A stretch of 64,000 nt of DNA from assembly GCA_032622095.1 (NCBI GenBank), contig CP136068.1, forward strand, positions 58,302,025 to 58,366,024. Reading direction: 5' to 3'. Below the pieces are notes generated by a model. That model ran no database searches. It was not told where the DNA came from and saw only the letters and a program-made list of their open reading frames with translations. Within the stretch, counting starts at the first letter, position 1, and each line of letters starts with the position of its first letter. Shown here piece by piece: positions 1-10,669 of this stretch. A program made the translations under genes and the position numbers. The stretch comes from Siphonodentalium dalli (Eukaryota; Mollusca; Scaphopoda; Gadilida; Siphonodentaliidae).

Positions 1-506
1 TGATTTTTGATCATTTATCACTGCTCGTAACTGAATATTTTCCTCTTCGTAGTGTTTCGTGCCTGTTTCAAGCAATTGAATTTTATTTATCATTTCTTTG
101 CGTTCTTTTGAGTGCTGATCAGTGATCTCATTTTGTTTTTTCTCCAATGTTTCTATTCGTTTTAATTTATTTTATCTAGCAGCTCAGTTTGCATTTTGCT
201 GACAATTTTACCTAAGTCCTTGGTCTGCTTTTCCCGATCTCTGCAGAATGAATCGTAGTGTTTCTTATGCACATCTGCTAGGGAGTCGACCCAAGCAATT
301 AGATCCTTAATCTGCTGTGGCATGACACAGAGTATGGGCGAGGGTGGAACACTATCTGTTTTTATAAAATCTTCCATTGTTAATTGTTTCTTGGGAGATG
401 GGTTAAAACTATCTTCGCTTTCAATGGTTGAGTTTGGTTTGTCTGAGTCCTGTGTATTGTCTGAGTTTTTATTGTGGCTCTTCTTATTTTTCCTTTTTTT
501 ATCCAT
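1..506 (-). pseudogene. LINE ORF1 fragment, copy A (cut by window edge)
   Basis: N-terminal part of a non-LTR retrotransposon ORF1 protein. It starts at 506 with a lysine/asparagine-rich basic segment (MDKKRKNKKSHNKN) and continues to a stop at 162. The reading continues in another frame towards position 1 as a coiled-coil segment. It is almost identical to the copy 2,028 bp downstream and carries the same frameshift near 150-160, so the break is older than the duplication. ORF1 proteins of this type bind LINE RNA as coiled-coil chaperones; that role is inferred from the family. The rest of the gene lies before the window. Confidence 0.7.
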
Positions 507-1117
507 CGGGTTAATTTCTTTTGTTTACTTACGAAAGATTTTCAAGATGGCGGCACCTGGGCGATCTCAGAAATTCATGTATCAGGCTTCCTACGGCAAG
601 ATTCACATTTAGAAAATTCCCTTTTTGTCCGAAATGGGTAATGATATCACACTATAACACATAAGATGTTTCAATGTTTTCATTAGGTAAACTGGTATTA
701 AATTTGTGTTGGGTTATTTATGTTGACTGTGAGATCAAAATGGGTGATAAGGGTGGTTGAACATTTGTCAACATTAAAAGACACATTTAAAATGGAACTA
801 TAAACTTTTTTCTTGATGTCTTTACTTCCTCTTTGGTTGTGATAAGGAAATCAATATTCATTTTTAGCTCACCTGTGTTGAAGTCTCCGGTGGAGCTATA
901 GTCATCACTCCTCGTCTGTTGTCCGTCCATCAGTCCGTCCATCAAGAATCATCTTCTTCTCTAGAACCATAAGACCAAATGGGTTCATATTTGGTGTGGA
1001 TGTTCCCTAGGTAACTCACATTCAGATTTGTTCAAATGAGGTCACCAGGTCAAATAGTTGCGAAGCTAGGACCATAACTCTTTCCCACCATAGTAATTCT
1101 TAAAATGACTTCTTCTC
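1..1117. repeat. Recent tandem duplication, copy A
   Basis: Positions 1-1117 match 2029-3145 at a constant offset of 2,028 bp. I see only a few differences, for example near 57, 812 and 1045, so identity is above 99%. The match ends sharply after TCTTCTC at 1117 and 3145. The left edge is beyond the window. The copies include the ORF1 start and an AGCTCACCTG interspersed repeat. Confidence 0.9.
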
Positions 1118-1432
1118 GACCGATCGGGACGAAACTTGGTACGTGTGTGTAGTTTGACCAGGCGGTCGTCAACGTCGTATTGGCGAGCCCGTGCGGCACC
1201 CGCTTCGCGCATGCGCAGACGAGATCTCGGAAACGGGTGGAGCTATCGACTTGAAATTTGCTATGTGAATGTATCTTGCCCCGGATACAAATTTTATCGG
1301 GTCGCCGAGCCCGTGCGACGCCAGCTTCGCGCATGCGCAGACCAGATCTCGGAAACGGGTAGAGCTATCGACTTGAAATTTGGTTTTTGAATAGCCCGGA
1401 CAACGTCGGGCTCATCGGCTAGTTAGATTATA
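875..1432 (+). repeat. AGCTCACCTG-type interspersed repeat with GC-rich 3' part
   Basis: Starts TTTTAGCTCACCTGTGTTGA, a repeat head I associate with molluscan genomes. It continues with clauses found elsewhere in the window (GGTTCATATTTGGT, CAGATTTGTTCAAATGAGG). From 1118 it becomes GC-rich and holds two diverged ~77-bp copies (about 1183-1258 and 1306-1382) of a block containing TTCGCGCATGCGCAGAC and ATCTCGGAAACGGG. Class unknown and non-coding. Confidence 0.6.
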
Positions 1433-1495
1433 TAAGGATTGGGTTTGTGTAAACAACAAAAACATATATACAATCAAAGTGTTCAGGAAGGATGC

Positions 1496-2534
1496 TTAAG
1501 ATCCAACAATAGCATCAAGCTCAGCCCCTGTTCTGAACTTTTCTATGTTCCCATTTCTTTTTTTCACAAACATTTTACCATTTGACATCCACGAATTTGT
1601 GATGCAGTCTATCTTGTAGGCTCGTTTCAATAGCTCGGAATTTGTCTCTGTGCCATTCTCAACTATGGTAATTCCTGAATTTTTCAGTAATTTTCTAGTT
1701 GCTATCACATCCAACTTTGCCCATCTATTACTGAATTTCACAATGAGAGATATATGTCTTGGGCGAATTCTTCTATGGTCCTGCTCTGAGTGGGTCTCTT
1801 CATTGGTGTTTAGATTCTGATTATTATAAATAAGTAAATTTCGGATTTCCCTATGTTTAATCCCATTTTATTGTTGAAGAGTGTTAAGGCTGAATTTAAA
1901 CTTTGGTTCTGATTTTCATTAACCCCTTGTACTTCTGGCAGACCGAATATCCTCACACTGTCCTTCCTTTCATATTGTTCGAGATTGTTTATTGTGTTTT
2001 CAAGCTCCTTTTTTTCTTCATCCACTTTTGATTTTTGATCATTTATCACTGCTCGTAACTGAATATTTTCCTCTTCGTAGTGTTTTGTGCCTGTTTCAAG
2101 CAATTGAATTTTATTTATCATTTCTTTGCGTTCTTTTGAGTGCTGATCAGTGATCTCATTTTGTTTTTTCTCCAATGTTTCTATTCGTTTTAATTTATTT
2201 TATCTAGCAGCTCAGTTTGCATTTTGCTGACAATTTTACCTAAGTCCTTGGTCTGCTTTTCCCGATCTCTGCAGAATGAATCGTAGTGTTTCTTATGCAC
2301 ATCTGCTAGGGAGTCGACCCAAGCAATTAGATCCTTAATCTGCTGTGGCATGACACAGAGTATGGGCGAGGGTGGAACACTATCTGTTTTTATAAAATCT
2401 TCCATTGTTAATTGTTTCTTGGGAGATGGGTTAAAACTATCTTCGCTTTCAATGGTTGAGTTTGGTTTGTCTGAGTCCTGTGTATTGTCTGAGTTTTTAT
2501 TGTGGCTCTTCTTATTTTTCCTTTTTTTATCCAT
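1496..2534 (-). pseudogene. LINE ORF1 protein (Transposase_22-like), frameshifted copy B
   Basis: Reads from 2534 down to 1496 in three pieces. (1) 2534-2190: basic, polar N-terminus. (2) 2175-1810: Lys/Glu-rich coiled coil (KKQNEITDQHSKERKEM), then the RRM signature ERKDSVRIFGLPE near 1980-1935. (3) 1741-1496: a C-terminal domain with RWAKLDVIATRKLLKNSGI, the usual end of L1/Tx1-type ORF1 proteins. A one-base slip near 2180 breaks piece 1 from 2, since the next frame continues LKRIETLEKK without a stop. A second break lies between 1810 and 1741. No ORF2 endonuclease or reverse transcriptase follows below 1496, so this is an ORF1-only remnant. Function is inferred from the family; the domain order is visible. 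Confidence 0.75.
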
Positions 2535-3145
2535 CGGGTTAATTTCTTTTGTTTACTTACGAAAGATTTTCAAGATGGCGGCACCTGGGCGATCTCAGAA
2601 ATTCATGTATCAGGCTTCCTACGGCAAGATTCACATTTAGAAAATTCCCTTTTTGTCCGAAATGGGTAATGATATCACACTATAACACATAAGATGTTTC
2701 AATGTTTTCATTAGGTAAACTGGTATTAAATTTGTGTTGGGTTATTTATGTTGACTGTGAGATCAAAATGGGTGATAAGGGTGGTTGAACATTTGTCAAC
2801 ATTAAAAGACACATTTAAAATGGAACTATAAAATTTTTTCTTGATGTCTTTACTTCCTCTTTGGTTGTGATAAGGAAATCAATATTCATTTTTAGCTCAC
2901 CTGTGTTGAAGTCTCCGGTGGAGCTATAGTCATCACTCCTCGTCTGTTGTCCGTCCATCAGTCCGTCCATCAAGAATCATCTTCTTCTCTAGAACCATAA
3001 GACCAAATGGGTTCATATTTGGTGTGGATGTTCCCTAGGTAACTCACATTCAGATTTGTTCAAATGAGGTCACTAGGTCAAATAGTTGCGAAGCTAGGAC
3101 CATAACTCTTTCCCACCATAGTAATTCTTAAAATGACTTCTTCTC
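2029..3145. repeat. Recent tandem duplication, copy B
   Basis: Second copy of the 2,028-bp-offset duplication. It holds the 5' end of ORF1 copy B (2190-2534) and an AGCTCACCTG-type repeat from about 2903. After 3145 it continues as the ordinary form of that repeat (AAGTTCGATCAGGTCGAG). Copy A switches instead to a GC-richer segment, so the break lies inside the interspersed repeat. Confidence 0.9.
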
Positions 3146-3250
3146 AAGTTCGATCAGGTCGAGTGGGTTCATATTTGGTATAAAGGGTCCTTCGGTGACT
3201 GTGGTTCAGATTTGTTCAAATGAGGTCACTGGGTTGAATGTTTTTTTTTG
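2903..3250 (+). repeat. AGCTCACCTG-type interspersed repeat, second copy
   Basis: Same head as the repeat at 875. After 3145 it keeps the family's ordinary body: a ~100-bp clause containing GGGTTCATATTTGGTATAAA and CAGATTTGTTCAAATGAGGT. It peters out in poly-T at about 3240. The same clauses recur at 10,500-10,669 and 13,470-13,975. Confidence 0.6.
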
Positions 3251-3316
3251 ATTCAACTCCTTGCTCGATTTAACCAAAAAAACACATTAAAAAAACAATT
3301 TTACTGAAATTATTAT

Positions 3317-4307
3317 TAAATTCAAAAAGGCGAGGATGATCCTCCAGGGAGGTAATCTCAATCACTTGAATATCCTAAAAATGGTCTAGCGCTTTTGATA
3401 CAAGTGTATCTTCTTCAGGACCAGGATGGCGTAGATAGATGTGGATTTTGCCTGTCCTTTTATACTCTAGGTTGGTTGAGCGTGAATTTGATTGGTCAAA
3501 GGGTAGATGTCGGGTGTTTATGGACACAGAAGAGGTCTCAGAGTTGAGTGCGGGTATATTGCGGGTATGTGGTGCCTCGCGATTCCCGATAGTCTATGCG
3601 GGTAGTTTGTGCGGGTATATTGTTGCTGCCCAGTCACTGTAGTTTAGTGCGGGTAGTTGTAGCGGGTATGTTGTATACAATGCTACTAGTAACGTGATGT
3701 GTCCATGTATTAAAGCACAAACAGCGCCGGTATATGATTTATAACCCAGGAAGCCGGATGTGTATTTGCGGGTATGTTCAGAAGAAACGATCTGAAATGG
3801 TTCGGGTATGCCGCTTTATTCATCATAATTTGTACCAGCTGCGGGTATGTGTTGTGTAGTACCCGCATTTATCAAATTGTATTGATATTATGTTTATATC
3901 TTGCATCCCTGGGTGGCATACAAGGGGATTATTGGCCGCATTATGTCTTGTGCAAAGTTAGCACAGAGTCGGTGGTTACCAATTGTTTAAACCGGAAGGT
4001 ATTGTGTAGTGGTGGCCGATATAGGGCGTTACGCGATCACAGAGTCGATGGTTTATGGTTGTGACGAATATGGGCGGATGAGGTGTTTGACCAATCAAAT
4101 GTGAATAATCGGGTGAATTGAGGACGTGTGCTTGGATCCGAGAAGGGTATTTTGTGGGATTGGGTCATTTGGACCATGAGGGGAGAAGTGACAACTACTG
4201 GATGTGAGATTGACAAAAATGTAATGTGCAACTCACAAACTACAGTCATATAAAGTATTGTCCATTTAACGGGATATTTGTCCATTCGTGTAAGGATATG
4301 TGGGCTT
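3317..4307. repeat. Left terminal direct repeat of the hammerhead element
   Basis: Identical in extent to 5048-6038, with about a dozen substitutions. It contains the defective ribozyme at 3372-3427 and nine or so copies of GCGGGTA between about 3548 and 3850. It ends at GTGGGCTT, after which the unique middle begins. Short open frames here are repeated unchanged in the other copy and show no protein family. Confidence 0.85.
3372..3427 (-). ncRNA. Hammerhead ribozyme, type I, core-mutated copy
   Basis: Same fold as the copy at 5103-5158: stem I TGGTC/GACCA, core CTGAAGA, stem II GATAC-ACTT-GTATC and palindromic stem III AGCGCT. The invariant GAA after stem II reads AAA here, because plus-strand T at 3396 replaces C. 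That changes G12, the general base of hammerhead catalysis, so this copy should not self-cleave. Confidence 0.75.
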
Positions 4308-5047
4308 TAAGCATCACATTGGTGTGTCCATAATGTGCCGTCTAAGTCAACTGAGGGCGGCGTTGTGTTCTCTGTATGGGAGTAGTGTGTGTGCGCGCGA
4401 GAGTGCGGGCAATAGCACATGGTGATTGTGATGCTTGTAAGCAAACAAACAGTGGGAATCTGGATCTTACACTGTGTGTTCTTTGGTGCCTTTCGGCGTC
4501 GTTAATTACGGCGATTGAATCATCTATTGCAAGTTGGCAATGATGGAAGCTGGTTGCACGATGTTGAGTGCGTATATGCCTAGGTACAGGCATGAGGCAT
4601 CGCTGTATGGGACACTCCAGACAAACGTGAATGTTTGGGCTGTACGCATGCCGATCCCTGTGTCGGCGTTGCGTGTATAATTATAGTAGCGGACATTGTA
4701 ACGTTAACGTCAGGTCACAATGCATAGGTGAGGCCGTTGTGGTAACAAGAAGAGTAAAGGGAGTAAATATAAATTGGAGGCGACTATTTAAAGTCCTTCT
4801 TGTTAGTGCCTACTGGTGGTAGGGTGCGCGGAGAGTGAAGATCTCTCTTTATTTGCGCGCTGAGGTGCTGTGCTGAGGTTTAGTGTTCCAGATTTGTGTG
4901 TGTGCATTTAGTTCCCCTTTGTAAGTTGTCATCATGGATTACTATAGTGAGGGACACGTTGGGTGTGGGGAAGTTGATGTCAGCGGGTGTGACACTGGTG
5001 ATAGAAATGCTCGTGGCCATATTTAATGTGATTGAGTTGTAGGTTAA
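4308..5047. other. Unique middle of the hammerhead element, no coding content found
   Basis: About 740 bp present once, between the two direct repeats. Short open frames (for example 4342-4593 minus and 4631-4822 plus) have no recognisable domain. There is no reverse transcriptase signature. Together with one direct repeat it makes the 1,731-bp unit that a self-cleaved RNA monomer would represent. Confidence 0.6.
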
Positions 5048-6038
5048 TAAATTCAAAAAGGCGAGGATGATCCTCCAGGGAGGTAATCTCAATCACTTGA
5101 ATATCCTAAAAATGGTCTAGCGCTTTCGATACAAGTGTATCTTCTTCAGGACCAGGATGGCGTAGTTAGATGTGGATTTTGCCTGTCCTTTTATACTCTA
5201 GGTTGATTGAGCGTGAATTTGATTGGTCAAAGGGTAGATGTCGGGTGTTTATGGACACAGAAGAGGTCTCAGAGTTGAGTGTGGGTATATTGCGGGTATG
5301 TGGTGCCTCGCGATTCCCGATAGTCTATGCGGGTAGTTTGTGCGGGTATATTGTTGCTGCCCAGTCACTGCAGTTTAGTGCGGGTAGTTGTAGCGGGTAT
5401 GTTGTATACAATGCTACTAGTAACGTGATGTGTCCATGTATTAAAGCACAAACGGCGCCGGTATATGATTTATAACCCAGGAAGCCGGATGTGTATTTGC
5501 GGGTATGTTCAGAAGAAACGATCCGAAATGGTGCGGGTATGTCGCTTTCTTCATCATAATTTGTACCAGCTGCGGGTATGTGTTGTGTAGTACCCGCATT
5601 TATCAAATTGTATTGATATTATGTTTATATCTTGCATCCCTGGGTGGCATACAAGGGGATTATTGGCCGCATTATGTCTTGTGCAAAGTTAGCACAGAGT
5701 CGGTGGTTACCAATTGTTTAAACCGGAAGGTATTGTGTAGTGGTGGCCGATATAGGGCGTTACGCGATCACAGAGTCGATGGTTTATGGTTGTGACGAAT
5801 ATGGGCGGATGAGATGTTTGACCAATCAAATGTGAATAATCGGGTGAATTGAGGACGTGTGCTTGGATCCGAGAAGGGTATTTTGTGGGATTGGGTCATT
5901 TGGACCATGAGGGGAGAAGTGACAACTACTGGATGTGAGATTGACAAAAATGTAATGTGCAACTCACAAACTACAGTCATATAAAGTATTGTCCATTTAA
6001 CGGGATATTTGTCCATTCGTGTAAGGATATGTGGGCTT
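5048..6038. repeat. Right terminal direct repeat of the hammerhead element
   Basis: Second copy of the ~990-bp repeat. It ends at GTGGGCTT next to the 15-bp target duplication. It carries the ribozyme copy with an intact catalytic core, so it is the better candidate for an active unit. Confidence 0.85.
5103..5158 (-). ncRNA. Hammerhead ribozyme, type I, intact core
   Basis: Read on the minus strand: outer stem ATCC/GGAT, a one-sided bulge TTTTTA, stem I TGGTC/GACCA, then core CTGAAGA (fits CUGANGA). Next come one unpaired A, stem II GATAC-loop ACTT-GTATC, core GAA, stem III AGCGCT and A17, with predicted cleavage between plus-strand 5118 and 5117. Stem III is a 6-nt palindrome with no loop, so two molecules must pair, as is typical of Penelope-like and retrozyme hammerheads. 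The bulge in stem I facing loop II fits the usual tertiary contact. The unpaired A at the base of stem II is the only departure from the consensus. Confidence 0.82.
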
Positions 6039-6052
6039 GAAATTATTATTAA

Positions 6053-6511
6053 GTTTTTTTTTATGAAAATTTATTATTTTATTTTAAAATTTAATTTTTA
6101 TAAACTAACCTCATTATAACATCTGCCAGGGTACATCGACTCATACCACAAAATTTAGTTCAAATCGGTCCAGGGGTCTGGGAGAAAAATCATGAACAGA
6201 CAGATTGTTACCCTTGCCAATTGAGGGGTCAAAGTAAGTACATGTACCCATGTTACAAATACTGTTCTTTCATATTCCTACTAAATGCCACAATATTATT
6301 TGAGAAGTCATCTTTTTCACTATAAAGCTTGTCTGCCTGCCATACTCTAATGTCTCCTGTGTATGAAATAGGATCTTATCTTATCTGGCTGTGGTTGATA
6401 AACAAATCACAGATAATGTTTATTTGTGTCATTCATTTCAATTTAAATTAGATTAATTCCCATGTGCTGTGTTCTATGCAGTGTATAGGCAAGTGTTATA
6501 TTATGTTTATA
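6053..6511. other. AT-rich interspersed DNA, no gene seen
   Basis: Starts with T- and A-rich sequence, followed by a clause (TTCAAATCGGTCCAGGGGTC) that looks like the tail of a common invertebrate repeat. I see no open frame with protein-like content. Confidence 0.4.
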
Positions 6512-9500
6512 TAGGCTACTAGCAGGGTTACCTGGCATTGCCCAGGTTAAAGTGATGTGAAACCCTCTGAATGCTGTAGATATTTGGTGGGAATAAAGAA
6601 TACCCTTGCTAAAAGTGTTACACGTATTCTCATAAATTATATACCAAAAATAGTATCAGAAAACATGATTCTTACACATGGAATATAAGTAGTGGCTCAC
6701 CTTGTCAGGTCGGGGCGATTGTCATTTTGTTTATCGTGATGAATCCGTCCAACCAATAAAGAAGTATTTATTTATTTACAGCAATTGGGGTTTACATAGA
6801 GATGTATCAATCAATCTAGTGGGTTAGACCAAGATTTTGAGGACACCTGGTTATCATATTTCCATGAAGATACAGATGTTTTAAAGAAATATCCAGGTTC
6901 TCCTCTGTTCATGGTGCTATATACTGGCTATTTATTCTCAGTATAAAAGAAATGTTGCTATGCATGTATATATCAGTTACATGTGCCAGACACAGAGCGA
7001 GATTTTGAATTTGTTATGTTAGGCGATGAGACTGTTCTAAAAAATGAAAGAAATCCTCTGTGTCGGGCAGATATACCCTTGTCAGATGTCAGTATTGGAG
7101 GATCCTGAAAAGTCATGTGTTTCTAACTGCGTTTTCTTTTATCTCAGAAGAAACTATATTTGACTGCACAATGTGACCACTATTTTTTAACAGACCTTCT
7201 ATACATTTCCATATCTCTTGACAAATTGTAACTTTTTTGTAGAATCTATATTGAATGGACAGACTCAACTGTGTTATAATATATAAATGAGCCATTCTAA
7301 TATACAATCCTCTGACGGTTCAAGGTCTCTTAGTTTGCAAGAATATATGTACCTCTTAAATAGAATGATAAATATACGTTTAATGCTTTCTTCTATGTAT
7401 CTGTTTTGCTAGATGATTATATATGAATGCCCTTATTCCCATCCCCATATAAATATGACAGTTGAGAAGGTATAATTGTTCAAGTGACTTAATTCAGTCA
7501 CCATTTCTCGAGATTGTGAAATTTGAACGCCAAAAACTCCTTAGAGAGCTATGGACATGGCCTGGGAGATGACTATATATATAACTTTGGAGGATATTGG
7601 CGAATAGAACAATCTTTATCTATGCTAGTCCTCTCGCCATCCATGGCCCAAACGACACCAAATGTGATATAATTAATCGTATCATTAGAAAAGAACGTGT
7701 ATGAATTTGGTGGAAATTAGTGATAAATATATTTTTATCAGATTTGGTCATGCATGACTTCGAACAGCGCCACTTTTGACATATTTAAACCACATCTATT
7801 AGACTCATGCATACATCATATAATGGAGATGATTATATATAAGTTTGGTGGTAATCGGCAACTAAACAAATTTTTATCATAGTTATAACCCCCCCCCACC
7901 ATCTCTCACCCAAACGGCACCAATTTGGCGTCTTTAAATCACCCGATTAAATTCCTCGTATCATGGAGAAGTATAATATCAATATATCAATTTGATGGAA
8001 ATCTGTGCTAAAAACAGTTTTTTAAATCAATTGCTGGTGCCCCCTCCCCCTGCACCCCTGACTCGAACGGTGCCATATCATGGGGGTGATTATGTATAAG
8101 TTTGGTGGAAATCGGCGACAAATCTATTTCATCATTTTTTTTCTGCCCCTGACACAAACAGTATCACTTTAGAATATTTTAACTCGCACCATTATCTTCC
8201 TTGTAAACAGTTACCCACCCCTGTTAGACTGCCTTAGTGCCATATCGATTGTACCCCTTGAAGTTATATAAGGACACATACATTCAGACAGATATTCGCA
8301 AATATATCTAGGCACCACATGTGGCGTTTTTAACACGCACGATCTGAAAAACGTGTGTGAATTTAATGTTAATTGGCAGTAAACATATTTTTATCAGTCT
8401 TGGTGACCCTCCGTCCCTATCTCAGATTCAAGCGGCGCGACTTTTTACATAATTAAACCCCACACTTAGACTCATTGTGGAGATGAATAATTATAAAATT
8501 TGTGAAAATTGTCGAGTATTCAAATTCATATCAAATTTAAGGTCCCCATACCTCTCACCAAAAAACGGCACCAATTAGATTCCTCGTATCACTGAGAAGA
8601 ATATTTATCAATCTGGTGAAAATCGGCACTAAACATATTGATTGTCAATTTTGTGTCCCTCTCACCCTCTATGCACCCCTGACTCCAATGGCCCCACGTT
8701 TGACATCGGTAAACCACACAATTAGACTCCTGATATCATTGAGATAATTACATATAAGTTTGGTGCTAATCAGCGACTAAACAAATTTTTCTCAAATTTA
8801 GTGACCACACCACTCGCCCCCATCTCTCACCCAAACAGCACCAATATGGCGTTTTTAAATCACACGATTAGATTCCTCTTATCATGGATAAGAATGTGTA
8901 TCAATTTGGTGGAAATTGGCACTAAAATATTGTGTATCAATTTTGGTGCCCCTCTCCCTTTCAGTGCACTAACACGGACTGGAATTTGATATCACGGGGT
9001 CAATTAGCCCTGGTAGGTTTTGATATGAAGATGATCAATGGACTCCAGAAATATAGTAATAACAGTATTTATTGTTGAATTCCAAGCATATATTAGGTAC
9101 ACAAGTATTGAACAGTCTATCGGGGTGCCGTGAAGAGAGAATAAGAACCGGGTGCCGTGAAGAGTGAAGTCTAAAGATGAATTACTTAACTTACATTTAG
9201 AAGTTTTGATATATATATACAACTTTGTGAAACAATAGATTTGATTAGCCAAAGACGTGTGAAAGCCTGAAGCATACTAATTAACAGCAGGACTTGCCAC
9301 CTGGACATTTAGAATAATAGGTATAAAGATTTATGTCAATTGATAAGAGTTATATGAGGCTTAAATGGAGAATTAGCAATTAACTTGGCAAGCCCTAGTT
9401 AAGATGATAAAGATAAAGAACAATTGAGGCATGATTGATTGAAAGTAATGAACAGATTTGAGAAGAAATGAATATGAAGTAAAGTAAATAAGAAATAGTT

Positions 9501-10113
9501 TGAATGGGGGAATATGGCTTGGTGATAGCACCCCTGACTCGAATGATGCCACTTTGGCAGCTTTAAGTCACACCATTAGAGTCCTCATACCATAGGGATG
9601 ATTTTGTATTAGTTTGGTGGCAATTGGCGAATAAAACAATTATTATCAAATTTAGTGCCCACCCCCCCAATCTCTTATCCAAACGACACTAATTTGGTGT
9701 CTTTAAATCACACAATTAGATTATTTGTATCATGGAGAAGAATGTGTATCAATTTGGTGGAAATCGGCGCTAAAATTATTTTTAACAATTTTGGTGCCCC
9801 TCTCCCCTTCCGTGTATCCCTGACTCGAACGGGACACTTTTGACATATTTAAACCACACCATTAGATTCCTCATATCATGGGGATGATTATATATGAGTT
9901 TGGTGGCAATCGGCGACAAAAAATATTTCTGCCCCTCCCCCTTTTTGCCCCTGACAACAATGGCGTCACTTTAGAAAACTCTAACCCGTGCCATTATCTT
10001 TCTCGTAAAAAGTTACCCCTGATAGACCCCTTTGGTACCATCTAGATGGTCCCCTGTGAATTCCTATAGAACACAGACAGACATTTGAAAAGATAGATAT
10101 AGATTGACTTCAT
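6512..10113 (+). repeat. Non-coding interspersed repeat, copy 1, made of ~150-bp monomers
   Basis: Begins CTACTAGCAGGGTTACCTGG and ends in ACAGACAGACAT followed by ATAGATATAGAT. The same start and end bound the copy at 10,670-13,463. From about 7,550 the body is a run of ~145-155-bp monomers of two alternating types. One has AAGAATGTGTATCAATTTGG and the other GGGGATGATTATATATAAG, each followed by a TGGTGGAAATCGGC-like clause. Short open frames are incidental. An unrelated 525-bp stretch lies at 9003-9528. The tail resembles RTE-type non-LTR elements, but no coding part supports that. Confidence 0.65.
9003..9528. other. Foreign segment inside the interspersed repeat
   Basis: The monomer pattern stops at 9002 and returns at about 9529 (CACCCCTGACTCGAATGATG). 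The interval holds two copies of GGGTGCCGTGAAGAG (about 9124 and 9151) and no recognised protein. No clear inverted ends or target duplication were seen. Confidence 0.45.
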
Positions 10114-10669
10114 TTCATCTGTGATAATCTGTTGTGCTGATGATTTCAAGAAACAATTATCAGAGGTGCCATGTTGATAACCCTTCCCTTTATATTTTAA
10201 CTTGTTTTAATGAAAATGAACTCACTTCAACTTCTATAATATACCATTTGAGATTACTAGATCAATGAATCTCATAGATTTGGATTTAAATTTGGTTCAA
10301 ATAGGGGCAGAAATAGCAGATTTAAAATTCCCGCACCCACCCTGTCTATGCTATGAATTCATGTTTGGTACTTGTATATAGGTTCCTATATTAGATGTAA
10401 TAATTTCGGTATATACCGGTATTATCAGTAAGGTTTTGATAAATCCAGGGGCATACTTTCCCTCTATATTGAAAAGTCTTTGAAAGAATCGTCAGGACTA
10501 GTTAGCTCACATTTAATATTGAGGCTCCTTTGGTGATTGCGATTCAGATTTGTTCATTCAGGGTCACCAGGTCAAATAGGTGCAAGGCCAGGTACAATAC
10601 TCTTTCTCTCCATAGTAATTCATGATATGTCTTCTTTGCAAGAACCAAATGACCTATTTTGCTTATATT
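10114..10669. other. Spacer with one AGCTCACCTG-family clause
   Basis: No gene seen. From about 10,503 it holds TTAGCTCACATTTAATATTG and the GATTCAGATTTGTTCATTCA / CATAGTAATTC clauses of the AGCTCACCTG repeat family, which run into the start of the next interspersed repeat. Confidence 0.5.

Larger units (their letters stand above)
3320..6037 (-). mobile_element. Penelope-like / retrozyme-like element with terminal direct repeats and hammerhead ribozymes
   Basis: The insertion is flanked by a 15-bp direct duplication, TGAAATTATTATTAA, at 3305-3319 and 6038-6052. Inside, a ~990-bp repeat occurs at both ends (3317-4307 and 5048-6038, offset 1,731 bp, about 99% identical) around a ~740-bp unique middle. 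Each repeat carries a minus-strand hammerhead ribozyme. Direct pseudo-LTRs, a long target duplication and hammerheads are together known from Penelope-like elements and metazoan retrozymes. There is no reverse transcriptase or GIY-YIG endonuclease, so the element is non-autonomous. Ends are not TG/CA, which argues against an ordinary LTR retrotransposon. The class is inferred; the structure is directly visible. Confidence 0.75.

Noticed and set aside
3320-6037. Ordinary LTR retrotransposon
   Set aside because: Ends are not TG/CA, the target duplication is 15 bp rather than 4-6, there is no PBS or PPT, and hammerheads point to another class.
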